The notes under the pieces are model-generated. The model was not told the origin of the DNA, searched no databases, and saw only the letters and a program-made list of their open reading frames with translations. This document shows positions 22,262-29,215 of a stretch of 46,140 bases of DNA, one piece after another. The DNA lies in NCBI GenBank assembly GCA_900315925.1, contig ONAV01000047.1, forward strand, positions 1 through 46,140, given 5' to 3'. This DNA comes from an uncultured Selenomonadales bacterium (lineage in GTDB: Bacteria; Bacillota; Negativicutes; Acidaminococcales; Acidaminococcaceae). The position numbers and the translations under genes were made by a program. Positions within the stretch are counted from its first letter, which is position 1. Every line of letters begins with the position of its first letter.

Positions 22262-23036
22262 CCACTTGCTGTTAGCCTATTCCCTGGCAATTCTGGCATT
22301 TCTGTACGTACCGCTGGTCATCCTGGCCATGTACTCCTTCAACGACTCCCGCATCAACGCGGTGTGGACCGGTTTCACCTTCCGTTGGTATGAGCAGCTG
22401 TTCAACAACCGACGGGTGTTGGAAGCCCTCATCAACACACTGATCATCGGCTTCGCTTCCACCATCGTCTCCACCACGCTGGGGACCATCGCCGCCATCG
22501 CCCTGCACCGGTACAAATACAAAATGCAGAGCGTCATCAACGGCCTGGTTTATCTCCCCATACTGATCCCCGAAATCGTTATGGGCCTGTCCCTGCTGGT
22601 GCTGTTCTCCCAGGTGCAGATGCCTTTGGGCAAAGGCTCCCTGATCCTGGCCCATATCACGTTCTGCCTGTCCTTCGTGGTGATCACCGTGGGCGCGCGG
22701 CTGGACGGCATGCGCAGCGATTACGAGCAGGCAGCCAGCGATCTGTACGCTACTCCCTGGCAATGCTTCCGCTACATCACCCTGCCCCTCATCATGCCGG
22801 GCATCGTAGCCGGAGCCCTCATCGCCTTTACCCTTTCCATCGATGATTTCGTCATCAGCTTCTTCGTGGCGGGTCCCAACTCCACCACGCTGCCGCTGTA
22901 CATTTACGCCATGGTCAAGCGGGGCATCTCCCCGGAGATCAACGCCCTGTCCACCTTAATGATGGTAGTGGAAATCATCCTGGTGCTGCTGGCGGAATTT
23001 CTGCAGCCCAGCCACAAGGTGAAAGCAGAAGATTGA
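22242..23036 (+). CDS. potC: Spermidine/putrescine ABC transporter permease PotC
   Basis: 264 residues from the ATG at 22242, which follows GGAGG by 8 bases and overlaps the end of the potB region. Six membrane segments are visible. The EAA coupling loop is present as EQAASDLYATPWQCFRYITLPLIMPGI, followed by the usual DDFVISFF segment. It forms the inner-membrane channel with PotB. The gene itself is intact, so the defect in the operon is confined to potB. Confidence 0.95.
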   Translation: MQKTWRSHLLLAYSLAILAFLYVPLVILAMYSFNDSRINAVWTGFTFRWYEQLFNNRRVLEALINTLIIGFASTIVSTTLGTIAAIALHRYKYKMQSVINGLVYLPILIPEIVMGLSLLVLFSQVQMPLGKGSLILAHITFCLSFVVITVGARLDGMRSDYEQAASDLYATPWQCFRYITLPLIMPGIVAGALIAFTLSIDDFVISFFVAGPNSTTLPLYIYAMVKRGISPEINALSTLMMVVEIILVLLAEFLQPSHKVKAED

Positions 23037-23122
23037 TTTTGGCAGCGCAGCCACAGACAGTCAGGGTTACAGCAGTCTGTTTTTCTGCGACGCAGCGCCA
23101 GACGAAAACGGAAAATTTTCTG

Positions 23123-23151
23123 TTGCATTTTTGTTCCTGCTGTGGTATAGT
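23123..23151 (+). promoter_or_regulatory. Promoter of potD
   Basis: TTGCAT (23123-23128) and TATAGT (23146-23151) with a 17-bp spacer, in the 254-bp gap after potC. A weak hairpin (ACAGAC / GTCTGT with TTTTT after it, 23052-23087) could end part of the potABC transcript, so potD may be expressed separately. The rest of the gap is a GC-rich leader of about 130 bases. Confidence 0.65.
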
Positions 23152-23290
23152 TTAAATCGCTTCCGCAACAGGCGGCGACACAGGTTTTCCCGATTCGCTC
23201 CGGCGGCAGCACAAACCTTTTATACCGCGTAATCTGTAAAGTTTATACTCATTTCCAATAAAACATTTTATGAAAAGGAGTTGATACCAT

Positions 23291-24373
23291 TTGAAAAAAT
23301 TCACTTTAATGCTTTTACTCGTTGTATGCTTTACCCTGGCTCTCACCGGCTGCGGCGGCGGTGATAAGAAGACCGATGCGCCCAAGGACGGCGGCAAGAA
23401 AGAACAGCAGGTGCTGAACATCTACAGCTGGGCGGATTATTTTGATCCCCAGGTACTGGCCACTTTTGAAAAAGCCAATAACTGCCGCATTAATTACGAC
23501 GTGTATTCCAATAACGAAGAACTGCTGGCCAAGATGCAGGCCGGCGGCGCCCAGTTCGACATCATCCAGCCTTCCGATTACATGGTCACCACCATGATCC
23601 ATCTGGACATGCTGGAGAAGCTGGACCACAGCAAACTGCCCAATGTGCAGGCCAACCTGATCGAAAGCCTGAAACACCCGGCCTATGACCCGAAGCAGGA
23701 ATATGCCATTCCCTATGTTTGGGGCATCACCGGCATCGCCTACAACAAAAAATATGTGAAAGACCCCATCACCAGCTGGGCTGACCTGTGGAAACCCGAA
23801 TACAAGGGCCACATCATCCTGCTGAACGACAACCGGGAAGTATTCAGCCTGGCTCTGAAGAAACTGGGAAAATCCAACAACAGCACGGATGCAAAAGAAG
23901 TGGAAGCGGCTTTCAACGACCTGAAGAAGCTGAACACCAACGTGCTGGCGTATGATACGGAAAACAACAAGCAGAAGATGATTGCCGAGGAAGCCTGGAT
24001 CGCCCAGATGTGGAGCGGCGATGCGTCTTTCTGCAACTTCGACAACCCCGATATCCAGTTCTGCGTACCCAAGGAAGGTACCCTGATCTGGGCCGACAAC
24101 ATGGCCATCCCCAAAGGGGCCAAGAACAAGGAACTGGCCATGAAGTTCCTGAATTACATCTATGATCCCCAGGTAAGCGCACAGAACTTCAACTACATCC
24201 GGGTGCCTAACGCCAATGCCAAGGCGATCCCGCTGCAGAAGAAGGAAGTGGTGGAAAGCCCGATCCTGAAGGCGGCTAACAGCCAGGCTGACAAGGGCGA
24301 ATGGCTCCATGATATCGGGAACGCGATCACCATGTATGATAAGTTCTGGACGGAACTGAAGACTGGGAAGTAG
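23291..24373 (+). CDS. potD: Spermidine/putrescine-binding lipoprotein PotD
   Basis: 360 residues starting at a TTG (23291) with AAGGAG 10 bases upstream. The lipoprotein signal ends LTGC, with Cys21 as lipid anchor. The mature protein is a type II periplasmic binding protein: NIYSWADYFDP, NCRINYDVYSNNEELLAKM, QPSDYMV, YAIPYVWGITGIAYN and a C-terminal DIGNAITMYDKFWTELKTGK. Acidic and aromatic residues at the polyamine-site positions (for example WADYF and the later WAD of IWADNMA) fit spermidine or putrescine binding. It delivers the ligand to PotBC. Confidence 0.94.
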   Translation: MKKFTLMLLLVVCFTLALTGCGGGDKKTDAPKDGGKKEQQVLNIYSWADYFDPQVLATFEKANNCRINYDVYSNNEELLAKMQAGGAQFDIIQPSDYMVTTMIHLDMLEKLDHSKLPNVQANLIESLKHPAYDPKQEYAIPYVWGITGIAYNKKYVKDPITSWADLWKPEYKGHIILLNDNREVFSLALKKLGKSNNSTDAKEVEAAFNDLKKLNTNVLAYDTENNKQKMIAEEAWIAQMWSGDASFCNFDNPDIQFCVPKEGTLIWADNMAIPKGAKNKELAMKFLNYIYDPQVSAQNFNYIRVPNANAKAIPLQKKEVVESPILKAANSQADKGEWLHDIGNAITMYDKFWTELKTGK

Positions 24374-24383
24374 GTTTTAAAAT

Positions 24384-24414
24384 AAAAGCTCTGGCGGAAG
24401 CCGGAGCTTTTTTA
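24384..24414 (+). terminator. Terminator of potD
   Basis: AAAGCTCTGG-cggaag-CCGGAGCTTTTTT: a 9-bp stem with one G-T pair, then a T-run, 11 bp after the stop codon. Confidence 0.9.
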
Positions 24415-24423
24415 TATGTATAT

Positions 24424-24605
24424 GTTCCGGAAAAGACTCGCAAACACGGAAACGATTAACTATAGGAAAGGATTGCGAAATTTTATGAGATGAAATGAGC
24501 CGTGATGGCGAGACTGTCTGAGGGCGAAGCCCGAGTTTCGAAGCCACAGACTCATGAATCCATAAAATAGCAATCCTTTCCGTGTTTTAGAGTCTTTTCC
24601 AAAAC
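24424..24605. repeat. Palindromic repeat family A, copy 4
   Basis: Same orientation as copies 3 and 5. The ends are GTTCCGGAAAAGACTCGCAAAC and ...GAGTCTTTTCCAAAAC. Inner arms are GATTGCGAAATTTTATG and CATAAAATAGCAATC. It lies between the converging potD genes. Confidence 0.85.
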
Positions 24606-24635
24606 CTAATATATATTTTATAATAAATAGAAATA

Positions 24636-24673
24636 GCGCCGAACCATATCCCTTAACGGGACAGGTCCGGCGC
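24636..24673 (-). terminator. Terminator of the second potD gene
   Basis: On the minus strand, GCGCCGGACC pairs with GGTTCGGCGC (one G-T pair), with an inner CCC / GGG stem, followed by TATTTCTATTTATT. It lies 28 bp after the stop. Confidence 0.8.
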
Positions 24674-24701
24674 ATATTTGTTTGAGGTAAGGAAGACAGG
24701 C

Positions 24702-25799
24702 TTATTTCCCAGTCTTCAGTTCCGTCCAGCAACGGTCATACAGCTCAATGGCGTCGCCTACGTCATCTGTCCATTCGGAGTTGCCGATGTAGTCACGAGC
24801 CGTCTGCAGGATAGGATCGTTTTTGAACTCTTCCGTGTGGTACGGAGCCGCTGCAAGGTTGGGGTCGTTGTAGCCGATATACTCGTAATTTTTGGCACTG
24901 ACTTTTGGCTCATACAGGTAATTGATGAACTGCTGGGCCAGTTCTTTGTTTTTGGCGCCTTTGGGAATGGCGAAACAGTCGGCCCAGATGCCGGTGCCTT
25001 CCTTAGGAACGACAAATCCGATATTGGAATTTTCCTTATTGCTGAAGTAAGCGTCGCCGCTCCACATAGTGCCGATCCAGGCTTCTTCCGCGATAAATTT
25101 CTGCTTGATGGTATCCGTGTCGTAAGCCAGAATGTTGGGAGCCAGCGCCTTCAGGTCTTTCATGCAGACCGCCAGATGGTTCTTGTCAACACTGTTTAAG
25201 GGATACCCGTTCATCTTCATGGCAAAACTGATGACTTCCCGCACGTCGTTCAGCAGAACCACGCGGCCCTTGTAAGCCGGGTTCCACAGGTCTCTCCAGG
25301 AAGTGGGAGGCGTTTTAACAAACTTTTTATTATAAGCAATGCCGGTAATGCCCCAGGAATACACTACAGAATGGTTTCCGGTGGGGTCGTAAGCCGGCGC
25401 CTGCAGATCTTTGATCAAATGCTTGGTATTGGGCATCTTGCTCAGGTCCATTTCTTCCAGCAGCTTGAGCTTCAGCATGGTGGTTACCATGTAATCACTG
25501 GGCTGGATCACGTCGTAACGTGCGCCGCCGGCCTGAATCTTGGCCAGGAGTTCTTCGTTGTTGGCGAATACGTCATAATTAATCTTGCAATTATATTTCT
25601 TTTCAAAATCTGCAAGAACCTCGGGGTCAAAATTGTCAGCCCAGCTAAACAGATTCAGAATCTGTTTCCCATCTGCGGTCTTTGCGGGTTCCGCCTTCTT
25701 CTGGGGCTCCGCAGGCTTTTCCGTCTTCTTTTCCGGACCGCCGCAGGCAGTCAGCACAAGTACTAACGAACAGAACAACAGAACAAGAATTTTTTTCAT
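24702..25799 (-). CDS. Second PotD-like polyamine-binding lipoprotein
   Basis: 365 residues from the ATG at 25799, with AGGAGGAG upstream. Lipoprotein signal MKKILVLLFCSLVLVLTAC, then a short Lys/Pro/Glu/Ala-rich spacer. The body is a clear paralogue of PotD at 23291: LFSWADNFDPEVLADFEKKY, NCKINYDVFANNEELLAKI, QPSDYMVTTM, YSWGITGIAYNKKF and the same WTELKTGK ending. It is a single gene, convergent with potD, with its own promoter and terminator, and has no permease genes next to it. It may feed the same PotABC transporter with a different ligand preference; this is inference. Confidence 0.92.
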   Translation of the reverse strand: MKKILVLLFCSLVLVLTACGGPEKKTEKPAEPQKKAEPAKTADGKQILNLFSWADNFDPEVLADFEKKYNCKINYDVFANNEELLAKIQAGGARYDVIQPSDYMVTTMLKLKLLEEMDLSKMPNTKHLIKDLQAPAYDPTGNHSVVYSWGITGIAYNKKFVKTPPTSWRDLWNPAYKGRVVLLNDVREVISFAMKMNGYPLNSVDKNHLAVCMKDLKALAPNILAYDTDTIKQKFIAEEAWIGTMWSGDAYFSNKENSNIGFVVPKEGTGIWADCFAIPKGAKNKELAQQFINYLYEPKVSAKNYEYIGYNDPNLAAAPYHTEEFKNDPILQTARDYIGNSEWTDDVGDAIELYDRCWTELKTGK

Positions 25800-25881
25800 T
25801 TTATAAAAACTCCTCCTTTTCTCCATACTGGCAGCCGGACCAGCACCACCAGTAAGCCAGTGTAAAAACCTCACTTAAGAT

Positions 25882-25890
25882 ATTATAACA
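25882..25890 (-). promoter_or_regulatory. Candidate -10 element of the second potD gene
   Basis: On the minus strand, TGTTATAAT: a consensus -10 with an upstream TG, as in extended -10 promoters. No good -35 is seen. This gives a leader of about 75 bases containing an ACTGGC...GCCAGT hairpin. Confidence 0.5.
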
Positions 25891-25944
25891 TAAAAGTCGT
25901 ATCTTTGCATAGATTTTCTTGTGGGGGAGAATCGTTATAAAATC

Positions 25945-26113
25945 GTTCCGGAAAAGACAGAAGCAAACCATAGGAAACGATTGCGAAATTTTATGAGATG
26001 AAATGAGCCGTAGTGGCGAGAGTGTCTGAGGGCAAAGCCCGAGTTTCGAAGCCACAGGCTCATGAATCCATAAAATAGCAATCATTTCCGTGTTTGCGAG
26101 TCTTTTCCGGAAC
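25945..26113. repeat. Palindromic repeat family A, copy 5
   Basis: The cleanest copy. The ends GTTCCGGAAAAGAC and GTCTTTTCCGGAAC are perfect 14-bp inverted repeats. Inner arms are GATTGCGAAATTTTATG / CATAAAATAGCAATC, then ATGAGCC / GGCTCAT, then GAGGG...CCC at the centre. It lies between the second potD gene and the exporter genes. Confidence 0.9.
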
Positions 26114-26131
26114 AATTAATTATATTTATAT

Positions 26132-26653
26132 TCATTCCTCTTCATCCGGATCACTGACGTACAAATCCTTGGACACCGCTGTGCCCAACAGATCCTGCTG
26201 ACGCTGGAGGGCCATATCGCTGCCGGTCTTCAGGGCCCGGAAGATGCCGGACACCATCATGATCCCCAGGGCGATGGCGCAGGAGTCCACGGCAGCTCCC
26301 AACAACACTTCACTGCCGTAGCTTACATAGTCCTGCAAAATATAATTCATGCCTTTGTACATGCCCAGCCCGGGCACCAGGGGGATGATAGCCGGAATCT
26401 CAAAGACCGTTACGGGTTCCTTCCAGATGCGGGCAAAAATTTCACTGAACAGGGCGATCAGCACCGTGGCCAGAAAGTTGGCGGAGAAAGAATGCACGGA
26501 AAAGAGTTCTTTCATGCCGATAAAGGCCAGCCAGCCCAGGCCGCCGATGAGCCCGCTGCGCCACAAGATCCGCTTCGGTCCCTGGAACAGGACCCCGAAG
26601 GCCACCGTAGCAAAAAACGCAAAGACAAAAGCCTGCAGATAGTGCATCATCAT
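26132..26653 (-). CDS. Threonine/serine exporter family protein, small subunit (ThrE_2/YjjB-like)
   Basis: A 173-residue membrane protein with about five hydrophobic segments (first at 5-25). EIPAIIPLVPGLGMYKGM is a hallmark of the C-terminal half of ThrE-type exporters. The tail is acidic (SDPDEEE). Its ATG overlaps the stop of the upstream gene by four bases (ATGA), so the two are translationally coupled. Together they match the split form of the corynebacterial threonine/serine exporter ThrE. Confidence 0.88.
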   Translation of the reverse strand: MMMHYLQAFVFAFFATVAFGVLFQGPKRILWRSGLIGGLGWLAFIGMKELFSVHSFSANFLATVLIALFSEIFARIWKEPVTVFEIPAIIPLVPGLGMYKGMNYILQDYVSYGSEVLLGAAVDSCAIALGIMMVSGIFRALKTGSDMALQRQQDLLGTAVSKDLYVSDPDEEE

Positions 26654-27489
26654 GGCAAGCCTCCCCAGGTCCAGGCCTTCAGTGCAAATACCAGTCCAAT
26701 GGCTATGGAGAGGGCAAAGAGAGCGGCTTCCGCGATACGGCTGTTGCCGCTTAACAGGTCACCCGCCATATAATCCCGCACCCCGTTGGTAAAAGCCAAC
26801 CCCGGCAGAAAGGGCATCAGGGCGCCAACAATGATGTTTTCCATGGTACAGTAGGGACTCAGACAACAGGTCTGGGCTACGATGCCGATGGCAAAACCTG
26901 CCAGAAAGTTTTCCCAGAAAGGCGTAGGATGAAAGTTGTTCACCATCTTCAGCAGGGTCATGGCGATGAAGCCGGTCAGAAACGCTGCCACAAAATTATA
27001 GATGCTGGCGGAACCCAGCAGCATGGCAAAGCAGGCGCTGCCTAGCCCGGAAGCCACGCAGACCACCCTGTTGCCGTAGGGATGCGACTTGGACAGCTTG
27101 TCCTGAAGCCAGCGTTTGGCTTCCACATACCCCATCTTCCAGCAGCGGAAATTATAGGAAAGCTGATTCACATCCATAATCAGCCCCAGATCCGTGGAAC
27201 GCCAGCGCACGCGAAAGACACGGCTTTTGCCCCGGGGGCTTTCGTCACCTAAAATAATTATGGTAGGCGTGCAGAACACATTCAGGTCGTAGTATCCGTA
27301 ACTGCGGCAGAAGCGCATCATGGTATCTTCCACCCGGCTGGTTTCGGCGCCGCTTTTCAGCAATATCTTGCCCATGTCCATGGCCAGGTCCATCACCTGA
27401 TTTTTGGTCATGGGCGGCAGGTCCGGAAGAGGGGCGGACTGGGTAACTTTATTCAGTTCTGTACCGCTTTCAGTTTTTTGGTCTGACAT
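26650..27489 (-). CDS. Threonine/serine exporter family protein, large subunit (ThrE/YjjP-like)
   Basis: 279 residues. A cytoplasmic N-terminal domain with GKILLKSGAETSRVEDTMMRFC, the typical start of ThrE/DUF1212 proteins, is followed by about five membrane segments and GALMPFLPGLAFTNGVRD, a conserved loop. It pairs with the 173-residue protein that follows. Family members export threonine and serine or succinate; the substrate here is unknown. An amino-acid exporter fits an amino-acid-fermenting host. Confidence 0.88.
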   Translation of the reverse strand: MSDQKTESGTELNKVTQSAPLPDLPPMTKNQVMDLAMDMGKILLKSGAETSRVEDTMMRFCRSYGYYDLNVFCTPTIIILGDESPRGKSRVFRVRWRSTDLGLIMDVNQLSYNFRCWKMGYVEAKRWLQDKLSKSHPYGNRVVCVASGLGSACFAMLLGSASIYNFVAAFLTGFIAMTLLKMVNNFHPTPFWENFLAGFAIGIVAQTCCLSPYCTMENIIVGALMPFLPGLAFTNGVRDYMAGDLLSGNSRIAEAALFALSIAIGLVFALKAWTWGGLP

Positions 27490-27508
27490 AAAAACTCCTG
27501 TATTTCAT

Positions 27509-28195
27509 TTACTTCCCAAACAAATCCGCTATGGCCGCCTTAAACCGGTTCGCCCCGCCCATGGAGGGATGCGGCACGCAGCGGCAGGGCACGCCGAATT
27601 TTTGCAACGTGCCGGCAGATTTCTGCCCGATGGCTACCACCTGCGCGTTGGGCAAAAGTTCCAGCAACTGTTTGGCATACACGATTCCTACATTTAATTC
27701 GTTGCCGTCCGGAGTGCGATTGCTTAACAGCCCCTCTTCTTTATGGGGATGAAAGGGAAAAATATTCCACAGTACGGCGTCAAAGGTTCCCAGATGATGA
27801 CGGTGCAGACTGCCCCACATGACGGTAGCCGTGGGTTCGTTGAAGCCCATCGTTTTCTGCGTTCCCTTCAGCAAAGGGGAATCCGGATTGCTGGTGCGCT
27901 GATAGTTCCACTCACCCAGCACTTCTTCAGGCCGCACTTCCGGGTGATGCCCCAACAGGATGCGCTCGCTGGTCATGGCCATGCCGGAGAAACGCCCTCC
28001 CTGATAGCCCAAACCTTCCGCAATAAACAGGTAATGCGCGTTTAGCCGCAGTTCCAGATAACGCTGCAAATTAAGATAACGGATCTCCGGCGCCGACGGC
28101 CCGATATCCAGCCCCGGTTCGTATTCCCGCCAGGGGTTGAAGACCCGGGGGGCACGGTAGGTATGCAGATGTTTCATGAAAGTAACTGTGTCCAT
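27509..28195 (-). CDS. Uracil-DNA glycosylase superfamily protein
   Basis: 228 residues from the ATG at 28195 (AGGA 6 bases upstream). The fold's motif 1 is seen as FIAEGLGYQGGRFSGMAMTSER, a central NIFPFHPH segment follows, and motif 2 appears near the end as VPHPSMGG, with the usual HPS. These place it in the UDG superfamily, whose members remove uracil or other bases from DNA, but the catalytic Asp/Asn of motif 1 is not in the standard position, so activity is uncertain. It lies 20 bp upstream of the exporter pair on the same strand. Confidence 0.72.
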   Translation of the reverse strand: MDTVTFMKHLHTYRAPRVFNPWREYEPGLDIGPSAPEIRYLNLQRYLELRLNAHYLFIAEGLGYQGGRFSGMAMTSERILLGHHPEVRPEEVLGEWNYQRTSNPDSPLLKGTQKTMGFNEPTATVMWGSLHRHHLGTFDAVLWNIFPFHPHKEEGLLSNRTPDGNELNVGIVYAKQLLELLPNAQVVAIGQKSAGTLQKFGVPCRCVPHPSMGGANRFKAAIADLFGK

Positions 28196-28381
28196 AGTAG
28201 TCCTTTCCATTCTCGTGAATCCATATGTGCCGGCACACTTCTTTTATCAAATTATACATAATTCCTATGAAAAAGCAAGAAGAATTATCTGCCACAGTAA
28301 AGTCACATTTACCTGCTATAATAAATAATAATAAATATAATTTAAGCCAAAACTATCTCTTACGTTTGAAAGGAGGCTGCC

Positions 28382-28870
28382 ATGAAAAAAGTGCTTGCTG
28401 CCGCGGCAGCACTGATGATAATTTGCAGTTCCGGATCTGTCTTCGCCGCTTTGCCGCCCGGTGTGTTTACCAGCCAACGTCCGCCGGCTCATATTGCCTC
28501 TTCCCATCGAGTGCATGTTAATCCGTCTCACCGGATGCACACACCTACCGGAAACCGGGTACGGATGACACCAACCCACGGACAAAACGGCCCTGTAGGC
28601 GGGCGAATGGCCTCTATCCACCACGGGCACCATCATGGCGGACCACGTCATGACCGCGTCTATGTACGTCCGTCCCTGCCGCCCCACCGCTATCACCGGC
28701 CGGTACCTCCGCCACGCTGGCGGTATGCCGGTTATTACAGAGGTCGCTACTGGCGGCCGTACGGAGGTTACATCGTTGCGTACCCCGTAGGCTATTACTA
28801 CGGATATCCCTATTACGGAAGATGGGGCTATTATGCGCGTCCGGGCATACGAATCAGCGTAAGACTTTAA
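28382..28870 (+). CDS. Secreted His/Tyr/Arg-rich small protein
   Basis: 162 residues with a strong ribosome site (AAAGGAGG) and a signal peptide (MKKVLAAAAALMIICSSGSVFA, cleavage after about residue 22). The mature part is low complexity. The first half is rich in His, Arg and Pro with a HHGHHHGG cluster. The second half is rich in Tyr, Gly and Arg (YRGRYWRPYGGYIVAYPVGY, YYGYPYYGRWGYY). No domain was recognised. Metal binding by the His cluster, or an adhesive/structural envelope role for the Tyr/Gly part, are possible but unproven. A candidate -10 TATAAT lies about 70 bp upstream without a clear -35. Confidence 0.8.
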   Translation: MKKVLAAAAALMIICSSGSVFAALPPGVFTSQRPPAHIASSHRVHVNPSHRMHTPTGNRVRMTPTHGQNGPVGGRMASIHHGHHHGGPRHDRVYVRPSLPPHRYHRPVPPPRWRYAGYYRGRYWRPYGGYIVAYPVGYYYGYPYYGRWGYYARPGIRISVRL

Positions 28871-29018
28871 CTATAGTTGATAGTATCCTTTTACTACATT
28901 CCCAGTTTTGCCACAAGCGCAGACGGTTGAAAATTATATCTTTCAGGCAGCTTGGCGGCCTTATCGCTGACCACAATGCTGCTCAGTAAGTAAATCCTCT
29001 TTCACCATGCCGCAACAC

Positions 29019-29054
29019 AAAAGAGTAGTCGGGTTTTCCCGACTACTCTTTTAT
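29019..29054. terminator. Bidirectional terminator
   Basis: AAAAGAGTAGTCGGG-tttt-CCCGACTACTCTTTT, a perfect 15-bp stem with A and T runs at its ends. It lies between the converging genes ending at 28870 and 29216. The rest of this 345-bp gap holds nothing I can name. Confidence 0.95.
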
Positions 29055-29215
29055 AATTATACAAATAGTCTCATATTATCCGGATAATCTTATCCTTAGC
29101 TTTGAATCCGCAAGCGAATAGGTCCATGGCATTTCGGTTACCTGTTCACCTTGTCTTTTGCAGCTACAATGACTCTTATTACGGGTTATAAACTTGTTAG
29201 CGAACCGACCCTGCT

